Source: Clostridia bacterium
GTDB taxonomy: Bacteria > Bacillota > Clostridia > UBA1381 > UBA9506
Reading direction: 5' to 3'
DNA length: 64,000 nt
Assembly: GCA_017399695.1 (NCBI GenBank)
Contig: JAFQBK010000011.1
Span: forward strand, 1-64,000
The translations under genes were made by a program, and so were the position numbers. The notes under the pieces were generated by a model, which saw nothing but the letters and a program-made list of their open reading frames with translations, was not told where the DNA came from and ran no database searches. Of this stretch, positions 55,441-64,000 are shown one piece after another. Within the stretch, counting starts at the first letter, position 1. The number at the start of each line of letters is the position of its first letter.

Positions 55441-58400
55441 TTAAATTGATATCTTTTGTGATATCAATCCGTTGAGTTTTGATATGACTTCTTGCTGAGA
55501 TTGGTGTATTGCTAGATATTTTTTGGCAATCTCTTTCTGTGCATAAAGATCAACATTTCCAATGTTATCAACTGGAATAGGAACCATAACAGTTGAAAGC
55601 ATAGAGGGATATAGTTTTGTGAATTCGTCTTCTCCGTTATCCCCTTTACGACCTTTAGCCATTTCCCTAAAAATAGGTTCTAATGTGAATTTCATATAAT
55701 CAAAATCCAAATCAGTGCGACCATCTTTAGGCACCAAAATACCTCGATCTCCATTAATGGAAAATTTTCCGTCTAAAATAAGTATTGTTCCAGCAAAGCC
55801 ATTAGTAGACCAGGTCATATATCGACCATCATAGTCAAATGTATCTAAATAAGTGAGAGGCTTTTGACTTGATGCAGAATATACAGGGTAATTGCCAGGA
55901 TGCAGATTTCCATATTTTTTTGTGTATTTTGCAAGTCCTTTAACAGTGTCAAAAAGCATATTAAGAGGATAATATTTGAAATTGTAATTTTCATCCTCAA
56001 TCACAATTCTGGCATTTTCGATATTTTGTCTTTTTTCAGCCACTGTATTTCTCAATTGTTTCATTCCAAGCAAAGAATCTGCTATACTTTCTTGTGCTAC
56101 AATATCAAATTTGCCAGTGGAATCAACTGGAATTGAAATAACAATTCTGCGCATATTGGTTAAAGATGCTCTCAACCCACGATCGAACCCGTACTTATGC
56201 TTGTTTTCTTCTAATGTATAAGCAATATAATGCGGATTAATATCCGGATGAAGAATTTGTATTGCTCCGCAATGATCAGTTGTAGCAAACGGAGTTTCTT
56301 TCGGCATCACGTTAAAAGAAAAATCTCCATCTATACCCCACAACACATAAGGAGTAGACAAATCCGTTATATTTGATTCTTTTGAATAAACAAAAGGCTC
56401 AAATACATTTGCACTGAATACAGGGATATTACCTTGTGGAGTAATATAGTCTTTTCGTAACAAACGTTTGCCGATAGATAAAGAAAATAGGTTAGTATCG
56501 CTCAGCGATACTTCTACACTATTTTTCACTTCGGATTTTTTTTTTACTAGTTCCCTTAAAGGTTCATCAAATTCCAAAAGAGCCGATGCTGCATCTCCTA
56601 CCATACTGATGTAATCTTCAAGAGTAACTGAATCTATGCTATCTTCAACTCCAAGCTGTATTTTTTCTTCTCTTGTCCACCACCTATCAATAGACCAATG
56701 ACTACCAGCATAGAACTCGTCAATACTGGCAATTTTACACCTTTTGTCATCGGTTTGGAATTTGGTTTTTGATCCCTTGAACATATTAAAGAGATCGGAT
56801 GCCACTTCAAGGTCGTTTTGATTAATATCAAAGCGATAGACATCACGAGTTTCACCAATTTCCGAACAAAGATATGTGAAAACAGGAGTAGTTTGTTTTT
56901 CAAGCGTCGGAACACCGCCAATTGTCACCGGAGTCTTTTTGGTAAGAGCAAGAATGTAAGTTTTCTTATTAGTAGTAAAGAATGTATTAAGCGGCAATGA
57001 AATTACAGCATCAATACAACATTGCTCAAGAATAAAATCACGCAGTTTTTTATCATTGCTACGATTCATTATACCGTCTGGAACAACAATAAATGCCTTG
57101 CCTCCAGGTTTAAGAGCTCTAACTATCCATTCCATAAACAGGCCTTCAATGCCCATTGCACTTATGGCAAAATACTTTTTCAATTCTTCCTGCTTAGTAA
57201 TCTCTTCTTTTAGATTACTACTACCACTCATAACATAGGGTGGGTTTGTCAGAATTAAATCATATTTGTTCTCAATAGGTTTGGCAAGTGTACCCAAAAT
57301 AGAATTTGTTTGTAAAAGGAATGTATCATTAAAAAGTTGAGCAAATTTCTGTGTCATATCAGGATTTTCGCGAATCATTCCCGACATATAAATCAACATA
57401 TTTGCTTTTGCTAAGATTATTGTTTTCTGTTCATCTCTGTCAAATCCTTTATCAAAACCATATAATGTTATTTGCGGTTTCAGCTCTCCATCTTCAACTT
57501 TATAATATTTATGTAGGTCATGTAGAATAGGTTCAAGCAAAAACTTGCCTACGCCACAAGCTGGGTCACATATTTCCATTCCAGGTAAAATATCAACCAT
57601 ATTAACAATAGCACGTACGACCTTTAGAGGAGTGAAATACTGTCCCCAGTTCTTTTTACTGATGGACTCCTTTAAGAACGTTTCAAACAATTTACTCTTG
57701 AAATCATAGTCAATGTTTTCAAGGGTTCCAAATTCATTAAAGCGCTTTAATATTTTATGGAATACTGTCGCATAACCCGAAACGGCTTTATCATCCTTTG
57801 AAACAAAGATTGTACCATTAATGATAGTCGTTTTATCCTTGGGATTGCCAGGGAAGAGTTCTTTGATTTTTATACGGACTGTTGAAGCGTAGTATTCAAG
57901 AACCTCATTTTCGTTATTCCCAGAATATCTTCCTAACAAATCATAGAAAGAATACATTCCCTTCAGAACACCAAGGTCGCTTAAATATTTAAAAATAAAA
58001 ATCTCCACAAAAGTGTAAAGGCAGTTTTCTGGCGTCGCGCCAGAAACGGCCCATAAATCTTGCCATACTTTTTCAGCAAGAGGAAGGGGATCAACTGTCG
58101 CTGCCTCTTTTAATTGATCGCTTGACGCACTAACAGAAGCCCTAATTTTATTAATCAAAGTAATACAATCAGTGCTATGCTTGTCAAAATTAAAAGTAAT
58201 TTTACTTCCGTCTTCCTGTAATATTTCGTTGCCGGTTAACGGATTAATCCAGAAAGATTTTTTACCGTCGGTTACAATGTAGACCTTAGCCTGTAACACC
58301 TGAGCAGTGCCCAATTCTTGAGCAATTGCTTTATCAATCTGTTTCTGTGTACGTAACTCCGAAGGCTTCTTATATTCAATAGCTGCGATTACTAACGGTT

Positions 58401-58575
58401 TTTTTACAATTAACGCATCAGGCTTTTTGCCTTCATATTCATCATAATCACGATCTGGAATTATTTTAGCACCTTTGAGTGCTTTTAGCGAAGTTGCACC
58501 AATGTTATAAAAATTCCAATCACCCATCTTTTCAGGAGCGTCTACCAAATTTCTTTGAATCAATTCTTCACTCAT
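55441..58575 (-). CDS. Single-chain restriction-modification-specificity protein (type IIG-like, type I-derived)
   Basis: 1044 aa. N-terminal HsdR-N/PD-(D/E)XK-like nuclease domain with PD at 52-53 and ExK at 67-69 (KKPDALIV...AAIEYKK). Then an HsdM-like gamma N6-adenine methylase: CDPACGVGKF (motif I, ~336-345), NPPY at 444-447. C-terminal ~350 residues form two HsdS-like target recognition halves (IGKRLLRKDYITPQGNIPVF and VKGLAKYTKKYGNLHPGNYPVY), each followed by a helical spacer. No helicase motor, so cutting would be type IIG/IIL-like. AT-rich cargo of the element, coupled to an HTH gene. Confidence 0.85.
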   Translation of the reverse strand: MSEELIQRNLVDAPEKMGDWNFYNIGATSLKALKGAKIIPDRDYDEYEGKKPDALIVKKPLVIAAIEYKKPSELRTQKQIDKAIAQELGTAQVLQAKVYIVTDGKKSFWINPLTGNEILQEDGSKITFNFDKHSTDCITLINKIRASVSASSDQLKEAATVDPLPLAEKVWQDLWAVSGATPENCLYTFVEIFIFKYLSDLGVLKGMYSFYDLLGRYSGNNENEVLEYYASTVRIKIKELFPGNPKDKTTIINGTIFVSKDDKAVSGYATVFHKILKRFNEFGTLENIDYDFKSKLFETFLKESISKKNWGQYFTPLKVVRAIVNMVDILPGMEICDPACGVGKFLLEPILHDLHKYYKVEDGELKPQITLYGFDKGFDRDEQKTIILAKANMLIYMSGMIRENPDMTQKFAQLFNDTFLLQTNSILGTLAKPIENKYDLILTNPPYVMSGSSNLKEEITKQEELKKYFAISAMGIEGLFMEWIVRALKPGGKAFIVVPDGIMNRSNDKKLRDFILEQCCIDAVISLPLNTFFTTNKKTYILALTKKTPVTIGGVPTLEKQTTPVFTYLCSEIGETRDVYRFDINQNDLEVASDLFNMFKGSKTKFQTDDKRCKIASIDEFYAGSHWSIDRWWTREEKIQLGVEDSIDSVTLEDYISMVGDAASALLEFDEPLRELVKKKSEVKNSVEVSLSDTNLFSLSIGKRLLRKDYITPQGNIPVFSANVFEPFVYSKESNITDLSTPYVLWGIDGDFSFNVMPKETPFATTDHCGAIQILHPDINPHYIAYTLEENKHKYGFDRGLRASLTNMRRIVISIPVDSTGKFDIVAQESIADSLLGMKQLRNTVAEKRQNIENARIVIEDENYNFKYYPLNMLFDTVKGLAKYTKKYGNLHPGNYPVYSASSQKPLTYLDTFDYDGRYMTWSTNGFAGTILILDGKFSINGDRGILVPKDGRTDLDFDYMKFTLEPIFREMAKGRKGDNGEDEFTKLYPSMLSTVMVPIPVDNIGNVDLYAQKEIAKKYLAIHQSQQEVISKLNGLISQKISI

Positions 58576-58768
58576 TGACAGCCACTCCTTTCGTACTATT
58601 TGTGTGCGTTTTTAAATACTCATCGATGTCGGATTTTCTAATACGCCAAGAACGATCGCCAACTTTAGAAGCGATCAGCTTATTGGAGTTTATTAATCGC
58701 CTTACTGTTTTGTCACAAACCTGCAAATAATGTGCCGCTTGCACAACTGTAAATATTTCGTCAGCCAT
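58568..58768 (-). CDS. Excisionase-like helix-turn-helix protein
   Basis: 66 aa MerR/AlpA-type winged helix (VVQAAHYLQVCDKTVRRLI, SKVGDRSWRIRKSDIDEYL). Annotators would call it an excisionase, but it overlaps the restriction-modification start by 8 bases and shares its promoter, so it may be that system's controller protein instead. Confidence 0.8.
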   Translation of the reverse strand: MADEIFTVVQAAHYLQVCDKTVRRLINSNKLIASKVGDRSWRIRKSDIDEYLKTHTNSTKGVAVNE

Positions 58769-58789
58769 ACGAATATCACCTCATTGTTT

Positions 58790-58818
58790 ATTATAACTCA
58801 TCTTCTTGCTTTTTGCAA
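58790..58818 (-). promoter_or_regulatory. Sigma-A promoter of the HTH-restriction-modification pair
   Basis: TTGCAA (58813-58818), 17-bp spacer, TATAAT (58790-58795), minus strand. Confidence 0.75.
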
Positions 58819-58846
58819 GGCTTTTGCGTGAATTTATAAGATTTTT

Positions 58847-58872
58847 TTGGACTTAATTGGACATTATGGGAC
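58847..58872. repeat. Three helically phased TTGGAC repeats
   Basis: TTGGAC at 58847 and 58857 and TGGGAC at 58867, exactly 10 bp apart, 29-54 bp upstream of the -35 box of the HTH gene. Candidate operator/iterons. Confidence 0.6.
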
Positions 58873-58879
58873 AGATATA

Positions 58880-58908
58880 AAAAGGAGGATGTAAAACATC
58901 CCCCTTTT
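58880..58908 (-). terminator. Recombinase terminator
   Basis: AAAAGG-GGATGT/ACATCC-CCTTTT imperfect stem just after the recombinase stop. Confidence 0.65.
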
Positions 58909-58921
58909 AGTGCTTGTTTTA

Positions 58922-60541
58922 TTAAGCTGATACTTCCTCGTAATCATCCTCATATATCATACCGATTTCATCTGTATAGCTTTTTTCAAGAAACGGTGCT
59001 TTCATTCGTATTTCAAGGCTGAGTCCGTACTCATCCTCGTGAATTATAATCTTTTCTAACAGCAGGCACAGATTCGTGTGGCTCAGTTCCTTTTCGCTTA
59101 ATATCTTATCAAGTAGATTTGCATTTTCGAGCATTGCCTTTTTTCTCTCTTTGATAGTTTTATCGATATTCTCTATCTTTGCAATCTCATTTTTGAAGCC
59201 TTCGATTTCTCTGTTTCGCTTTTCTATCATTCTTTCATATCTTTCGGCATTATCCCTGTCCTTGATTTTCTCCATCAGGATTTGTTCAATCTCAAGCTCG
59301 GTGATATTTATACTGTCATTAAGTCTTTTTATCTTTTTGGTCACATTGTTTTTCTGTGACATCCATGACCGTATATCACTTTCGATTTGCTTTGAGCATT
59401 CGGAGAGTCCGTCTCTCATTACGGCAAGTTGCTTGTAAATCTGTTCATCAAGCACCGATTCGTTAATTCTGTGAGAGGAACATACCATATGAGTGTGTCT
59501 GTGATAACCGTTACACACATATTCAATTCTGTCCGGCTTATCCTTAGTTTTTCTCCTTTTTGCCGTGAATGTACTTCCGCAGTCTCCACATTTGAGGAGA
59601 GAAGCATATCTGTGACAAGTCTGATTGCTTTGCGATTTCACTTTGCCCTCTGAATTTATCCGTATAATCTCCTGTACCTTGTCCCAAATTTCTCTTGGGA
59701 TAATTGCAGGAACAGCATCCTTATGTATGAATTGCTCCTCTTTAGGCACCTTTATCTGCTTCTTGGTTATTCTACTTCGCTCCCTTTGATGATTTACCAA
59801 ATCTCCGCAGTAGAAGGGATTAGTGAGAATTCTTCGCACTATGGAATATGTCCATAGATATTCAAAGGCTGCTTTTGGTTTGTTCTCACCAAGGCTTTTT
59901 CCTTTTAACTTTAGTTCATAGTAGGCTGGTGTTTTAACACCTTCTTGATTTAATATTTTTGCTATTGTTTCAGTACCATGACCATCTAAGAATAGCTTAT
60001 ATATTCTTCTGATAATATCTGCCGTTTCCTCGCATATCTCAACTTTTTTGGTATATCTGTCCTTTAGGTATCCCATCGGTACATTGATAACAATTCCTTC
60101 AAATTCTTGCTTATGCCTTAATGCTGATAGAATTTTTACGATTAACTCCTGCACATAACTATCGTTTATCAATCCTTTGAAGCCTATCATTAAATCATCG
60201 TTTCTGTTAAAGGAGTCAATACCTTCCGTTACAGATACTATCCTTACATTTCGCTCTTTCATATCCTTTACGATGAGAAGCGTATAGAATCTATCACGGC
60301 TCAATCTTGATAAGTCTTTTACATAAACCGTATCAATCATTTTACCATCTGCCAGTTCATACATTCGTTTGATGCCAGGGCGGTCAAAAAGAGTTCCGCT
60401 TATGTTATTCTCTAAAACTTCATCTACAATCGTATCTCCGACCTTATGTACATATTCTCTTACTAAGTCTCTTTGTATATGTAGAGATTCGTGTTCTTCG
60501 TCTTCGTCTCGTGATTTTCTGCATAGTATAAATCCTGCCAT
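58922..60541 (-). CDS. Large serine recombinase
   Basis: 539 aa. N-terminal catalytic domain with the Ser of ILCRKSRDED, SRLSRDRFYTL; recombinase domain (YTKKVEICEETADIIRRIYKL in part, NPFYCGDLVNHQ), zinc ribbon CGDCGSTF...YVCNGYHRH, long coiled coil (~400-490) and a conserved C-terminus. It would integrate and excise the element without the need for a tyrosine integrase. ORF is intact. The same C-terminus recurs as a relic at 55147. Confidence 0.93.
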   Translation of the reverse strand: MAGFILCRKSRDEDEEHESLHIQRDLVREYVHKVGDTIVDEVLENNISGTLFDRPGIKRMYELADGKMIDTVYVKDLSRLSRDRFYTLLIVKDMKERNVRIVSVTEGIDSFNRNDDLMIGFKGLINDSYVQELIVKILSALRHKQEFEGIVINVPMGYLKDRYTKKVEICEETADIIRRIYKLFLDGHGTETIAKILNQEGVKTPAYYELKLKGKSLGENKPKAAFEYLWTYSIVRRILTNPFYCGDLVNHQRERSRITKKQIKVPKEEQFIHKDAVPAIIPREIWDKVQEIIRINSEGKVKSQSNQTCHRYASLLKCGDCGSTFTAKRRKTKDKPDRIEYVCNGYHRHTHMVCSSHRINESVLDEQIYKQLAVMRDGLSECSKQIESDIRSWMSQKNNVTKKIKRLNDSINITELEIEQILMEKIKDRDNAERYERMIEKRNREIEGFKNEIAKIENIDKTIKERKKAMLENANLLDKILSEKELSHTNLCLLLEKIIIHEDEYGLSLEIRMKAPFLEKSYTDEIGMIYEDDYEEVSA

Positions 60542-60658
60542 TTGTTTTCACCTCCGTTTTATTTGTGAGGGAACCGAAAGGGTTATTTCCAGCTCCCTTT
60601 TCAGCAACATACAATACCACAAAGAAGTTAATATATCCAGCTAAAAATCTAACCAAAG

Positions 60659-60817
60659 TTACGCTGAATTTTCGTGCAATTCATCCTCGGCTAATATCAT
60701 ATTTTCAGTCAGATATTCTTGTGCTACCGCCCGAAGAAAATTCATATAATCTTCTTCGGTTCCAACGCATTTAACGCTGACCGTATAAACATAAAGTTCT
60801 TTTTCTTTTCTTGCCAT
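60659..60817 (-). CDS. Small mobile-element protein, 52 aa
   Basis: ATG at 60817 to TAA at 60659. Sequence starts MARKEKELYVYTVSVKCVGT and has a helical acidic C-terminus. GAGGTG lies 11 bases upstream. It fills the gap between the relaxase and recombinase genes on the same strand. I do not recognise a function. Confidence 0.55.
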   Translation of the reverse strand: MARKEKELYVYTVSVKCVGTEEDYMNFLRAVAQEYLTENMILAEDELHENSA

Positions 60818-60831
60818 TTTAACCGCACACC

Positions 60832-62142
60832 TCACATTCCCATCATGAAATCGATATATTCTTCATCCTCGATTTCGTCTTCTAACATTTCATCGATTTC
60901 CTCTTGCTCACGGATAAGCTCTTCGTCAGGTTCATCCTTACTTACGAGGGCAGATACAATTCCGGCAGCTATTCCAATGGCTGCACCCAAGTTTCCGCCT
61001 GCCATTTTGGCTTCCTGTTCCTTTTTCCGTTCTTCCTCATCATCGCTTCCAGAGTCTATCATGTCAGCAATTGCTGCAGCACCATGAAGAGCAGTGCTGA
61101 CAATCCCACCTAAATTATCCTGACTTTGATAATTAGTTTCTGCATATGATTCCTCAGCTTTTCTCTCAAAGTTATTATTATTGATATCTTCTGATTCATC
61201 GTCAGGGATATCTCCGTAGTAAATACTTCTTTCTTTTTCCCATCCTGTTACATCCTCTATAGCGGATTCTTTCTTTGTTTCAGGTTTAGGTTCGTCCCCG
61301 AAGATAATCCATCTGTCATCTTTAATAGGCTTTTGAGAAACGGTCTTTTCTATATGCGGTTGTTCGGATAATTGTTCCCTGAGTTTGAACTCGTTTTCCA
61401 AGTTCTCCTTCAAATATTTTTGTTCGTGTAATTTGAAGTCTCTGCACTTCATTCCGTTGGGACAAATAAATGTAATTGATTTTCTTGCATCTGTCCAAAT
61501 CATATCGTAACCGCGCCGCTTCATTTCCTGCACGAAATCTTTACGGGTTCCGCTTTTTCTCATAGCTTGATTAATATTCTGCATCAGTACCGCTTTCCAA
61601 CTGTTACCTCGTTGTGCTGCTCTGTACTCTCCTCGAGGGATATAGCTTGTACGCTTTTGAGGATTTTTTATAATCGAGTATCCGTGACTCATACAAATCC
61701 TGTCGCTTTTCTCTCTGAGATGCTGTAGTGTGTGAGTGTCTTGTCTGAGCTTATACCCGGTCTCAAAGCTTACAGAGTTTATAACAAAGTGTGAGTGAGG
61801 GTTCTTTGTATCAAGATGTGTTGCTACCAATATTTCATGTCCCGGCCAAGCTTCTGCTGCAAACTCCCTTGCAATTTCATGTGCCTTATCATGTGAGATT
61901 CCTTCTTTGTAAGAGAACGATTGCACGTAGTGGTAATAATATGTACCTTCCAATTTGTCATAAGCCGCTTTGGTAGTCATAAATTCACGGAAGGCATTTT
62001 CACCGTTACAATTGATTCCGCTGACAATTCTTCTGCCTGATTGTATATCCCGAACCTTGTCCTCTCTCTTGCAATAATTTATTACTCCGTACATCGCAGC
62101 AGGTGACTGCTTTTTTACTTTCACATAAGTTACTGTTGCCAT
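60832..62142 (-). CDS. mobA: MobA/VirD2-type relaxase (MOBP)
   Basis: 436 aa. N-terminal relaxase domain; three-His motif HLDTKNPHSH at ~109-118 follows a likely catalytic Tyr in YGVINYC. Arg/Lys-rich middle and an acidic Glu-rich C-terminus, with a Gly/Ala hydrophobic stretch at ~395-410. It nicks oriT and leads the strand out through a helper conjugation pore. ATG 62142 overlaps the MobC stop (TAATG); GAGG 8 bases upstream. Confidence 0.92.
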   Translation of the reverse strand: MATVTYVKVKKQSPAAMYGVINYCKREDKVRDIQSGRRIVSGINCNGENAFREFMTTKAAYDKLEGTYYYHYVQSFSYKEGISHDKAHEIAREFAAEAWPGHEILVATHLDTKNPHSHFVINSVSFETGYKLRQDTHTLQHLREKSDRICMSHGYSIIKNPQKRTSYIPRGEYRAAQRGNSWKAVLMQNINQAMRKSGTRKDFVQEMKRRGYDMIWTDARKSITFICPNGMKCRDFKLHEQKYLKENLENEFKLREQLSEQPHIEKTVSQKPIKDDRWIIFGDEPKPETKKESAIEDVTGWEKERSIYYGDIPDDESEDINNNNFERKAEESYAETNYQSQDNLGGIVSTALHGAAAIADMIDSGSDDEEERKKEQEAKMAGGNLGAAIGIAAGIVSALVSKDEPDEELIREQEEIDEMLEDEIEDEEYIDFMMGM

Positions 62143-62459
62143 TATTTTCGCCTCGCAATCTTGCATAAATTATCGTTCATTATTTCGAGTTCTTTTCTAA
62201 TACCTTCAAAGTTTTCTCTCTGATAGATGTTCATATTTGCCCTCGTAGCAATTTGATTTATGTTGTTACCGATTCTTCTTAATTCTATAAGATGCGGTTG
62301 AACATTCTCGGGAACAACTATCGGTACCAGTTTAGAAAGCTCTACTATGTAGTCTGTTAAACTCAAGTTAGCTTTCTTTGCCATATCAACTATATGAGCT
62401 TTTTCTTCTTCAGTAAGTCTTACTGTAAGAGTTACATTTCGTCTTCTGTTTACTTTCAT
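62142..62459 (-). CDS. mobC: MobC-family relaxosome accessory protein
   Basis: 105 aa. Ribbon-helix-helix start (RNVTLTVRLTEEEKAHIVDMA), then the MobC signature LRRIGNNINQIA. Binds oriT and helps open it for the relaxase. Directly downstream (minus strand) of the putative oriT. Confidence 0.92.
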   Translation of the reverse strand: MKVNRRRNVTLTVRLTEEEKAHIVDMAKKANLSLTDYIVELSKLVPIVVPENVQPHLIELRRIGNNINQIATRANMNIYQRENFEGIRKELEIMNDNLCKIARRK

Positions 62460-62488
62460 AAATATCATCCTTCCTAATTAATTTTTAA

Positions 62489-62590
62489 GTGGGTCCGGGC
62501 TACCGCCCGAGTTTTCGCACGCCATCGGCGAGGCGAAACGGGCGGCAGGATAGCCGGACGCTCTGCTTGCCCCCTCTTAAAAGAGGGGAT
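62489..62590 (-). other. Putative origin of transfer with IncP-type nic
   Basis: On the minus strand CTATCCTG followed by C matches the IncP/MOBP nic consensus YATCCTG|Y (nick between 62546 and 62545). It adjoins a large inverted repeat: CCGCCCG/CGGGCGG, TTTCGC/GCGAAA and CGCC/GGCG arms (62504-62545), an outer GTCCGG-CTA/TAGCCGGAC, and a CCCCTCTT/AAGAGGGG hairpin at 62571-62588. Placed directly before mobC-mobA. Confidence 0.8.
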
Positions 62591-63654
62591 TAAAATTCTC
62601 CCTCGGCGTCATCTCTTAACACAGTTTCTTCACTCACAGGGTCAGTAGGGACGGTTATTGGGATACCAAGATTTCCGTCACTTGTGGCACTGTTTAGGTA
62701 GATAAGTCTCTTCCCATTGCTCCGTTTAGACTTATATCTAATCCCAAACTCTTCGAGTTCCGGGATGTTTTGATTGAGTCTTTTTGACAGAACTATGGGT
62801 GAGATTTCTTCCTCAGTGTATGCAGATAGTCGTTCTGCAAGCTCAGCAGGTGTTCCTGAAAAACTTTTTTCATTCTTCAAAAATTTAACCACCGTTGCGG
62901 TAATGTCTTCGAGAAGTATTTCAGGAGTTTCATAGCTGTCGGCAATCACATCCCATATCTTACTCGTGCGATTGAAATTCAATTCCATGCTTCTGTCCTC
63001 AATGTCTCTTCCGGTACAGAAAAACTTTGCTCTTGTACCTTCTCTTTTTGGCCTATCGAGAACAAAGTTTGAGTCAGCACCGCCTGTAATTCCTGTAGTG
63101 CCTGACACCCTATTCATCGGGTCATCGTCTTTTTGTTTTCTCAAATGATGGATAAGCACGATGGCAATTTTCAATTTGTCAGCGATGCTTTTGAGAAAAC
63201 TTATGTCACGATAATCACTTGCATATGCGTTATCATTTGATATGGTGCGTATCTTCTGAAAGGTATCTATTACAACTAATTTCGTGTTGGGATGTTCTTT
63301 ACAGAAATTTTCAATCTGTTCTTCAATTCCGTAACCAATACTCTCTGCCATAGTAGCGAAGTGAATGTCGGGCGGTGCATCATCTGTCAGGTCAAACAGT
63401 CTGCTTTGTATTCTCGCAAAGCTATCTTCCAAACAGAGATACAATGTTGTTCCTTGCTTGGTTTCAAAATTCCAAAACTTTTCTCCTGTTGCTACTTTTA
63501 AACAGAGAAGAAGTGCTAACCAAGACTTACCTATCTTTGGTTTTCCTGATAAAATATGTAATCCTTGTGATATTAAACCATCTACTACAAATTCTATCGG
63601 GGGTATGTATGTGTTCATTAATGTTTCGCCGTTAACTGTTTTTAAGGTCTTCAT
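62590..63654 (-). CDS. RepA-like AAA ATPase (AAA_25)
   Basis: 354 aa hexameric-helicase-like ATPase of the RepA/AAA_25 family: Walker A SGKPKIGKSWLA, Walker B LVVIDTF, IVLIHHLRK and GTTGITGGAD. C-terminal ~120 residues form a winged-helix-like part. It probably drives replication of the excised element circle. ATG 63654 has AAGGAGG upstream. Confidence 0.87.
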   Translation of the reverse strand: MKTLKTVNGETLMNTYIPPIEFVVDGLISQGLHILSGKPKIGKSWLALLLCLKVATGEKFWNFETKQGTTLYLCLEDSFARIQSRLFDLTDDAPPDIHFATMAESIGYGIEEQIENFCKEHPNTKLVVIDTFQKIRTISNDNAYASDYRDISFLKSIADKLKIAIVLIHHLRKQKDDDPMNRVSGTTGITGGADSNFVLDRPKREGTRAKFFCTGRDIEDRSMELNFNRTSKIWDVIADSYETPEILLEDITATVVKFLKNEKSFSGTPAELAERLSAYTEEEISPIVLSKRLNQNIPELEEFGIRYKSKRSNGKRLIYLNSATSDGNLGIPITVPTDPVSEETVLRDDAEGEF

Positions 63655-63856
63655 AAAGTTCATTCCTCCTTATATATTTATTTTTGAAAATTGACCTGTT
63701 AAGTTTTAAATGATTTTTGTAATCACCACCTTTCGTTTTTGTATTACCGGCAAATTCATTATAGACTTTTTGCAAAAAGTATGGTATCATTATTGTAATG
63801 AATGAAAGTAATAAAAGTTTTATTTATTATATTTACTTTGAAAGGCAGGTGTTATA

Positions 63857-64000
63857 ATGTCTGTTTCAAATTTTAGGAATGTAAAAATAAATTATATTTA
63901 TATGGAATGTCCGAAAAAAGAATATTATTTCGTATCAAATTTAACCGATTCTCATGAGTATGAGTACATAAAACCTATAGGAGAATTCCTTGTTGAGTTC
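63857..64000 (+). CDS. Start of an unrecognised protein (truncated by window end)
   Basis: 48 codons from ATG 63857 run off the right edge. AAAGGCAGG lies upstream, and a possible promoter sits at about 63763-63791. Visible sequence begins MSVSNFRNVKINYIYMECPK; no family recognised. Transcribed divergently from the RepA-like gene. Confidence 0.5.
   Translation, partial: MSVSNFRNVKINYIYMECPKKEYYFVSNLTDSHEYEYIKPIGEFLVEF

Noticed and set aside
1-64000. CRISPR array or rRNA operon
   Set aside because: No spaced palindromic repeat array and no rRNA sequence were seen on either strand.

Overview
This window is chromosomal DNA from a spore-forming, anaerobic-type Clostridia (low-GC Firmicutes, probably a gut Oscillospirales/Eubacteriales relative). 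The clues are a spoIVFA-spoIVFB pair, a single-chain clostridial PurL, a PPi-type phosphofructokinase, a lysine riboswitch, a BlaI/M56 locus, many TTG/GTG starts with strong AGGAGG sites, and canonical sigma-A promoters. No species can be assigned from sequence alone.

Layout. 1-8490: purine operon on the minus strand (purF-purM-purN-IMP cyclohydrolase of PurO type-stand-alone AICAR transformylase-purD), followed by an amidohydrolase, a DUF4430-like lipoprotein and an SDR. 8592-10380: kdgK-eda (ketodeoxygluconate catabolism) with its own promoter and a dyad operator. 10440-12580: lysine riboswitch and an NhaC-family (LysW-like) transporter. 12619-18505: sugar metabolism (1-phosphofructokinase, stalk-domain protein, PPi-PFK, mannonate-type SDR) with a divergent AraC regulator and an MGMT-family protein. 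18537-23234: a TIM-barrel/acyl-CoA-synthetase fusion, spoIVFB-spoIVFA and a small unknown protein. 23588-33759: FAD oxidoreductase, hemW, lepA, purine nucleoside phosphorylase, purL, histidine phosphatase, rpmB. 33895-41074: folD, YgiQ radical SAM, ftsK/spoIIIE, comEA-like, and a YabE-like G5/3D wall protein behind a structured leader. 41106-46746: a serpin with an ECF-type promoter, then a BlaI/M56 locus whose sensor domains are separate genes, bracketed by 47-bp direct repeats. 46753-54600: rpsF-ssb-rpsR, alaS, trxB, DUF4364, radical SAM, TrmH-type methylase, tadA. 54624-55131: a tRNA-Leu gene preceded by two 164-bp tandem units that each start with a 5' tRNA-Leu half. 55147-64000: an integrated mobilizable element holding a recombinase relic, a single-chain restriction-modification-specificity protein with an HTH partner, a large serine recombinase, MobA/MobC with an IncP-like oriT, and a RepA-type ATPase, running off the window.

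How the genes fit together. The purine genes cover most of IMP synthesis, with FolD supplying 10-formyl-THF and PNP serving salvage; the last two IMP steps use an archaeal-type split instead of bifunctional PurH. KdgK, Eda and the mannonate-type SDR point to uronate use, and PPi-PFK with 1-PFK to PPi-linked glycolysis.

The most unusual parts are the transcribed tRNA-half array, the split M56 sensor locus beside an ECF-controlled serpin, and the accessory element with its compact restriction system and oriT.
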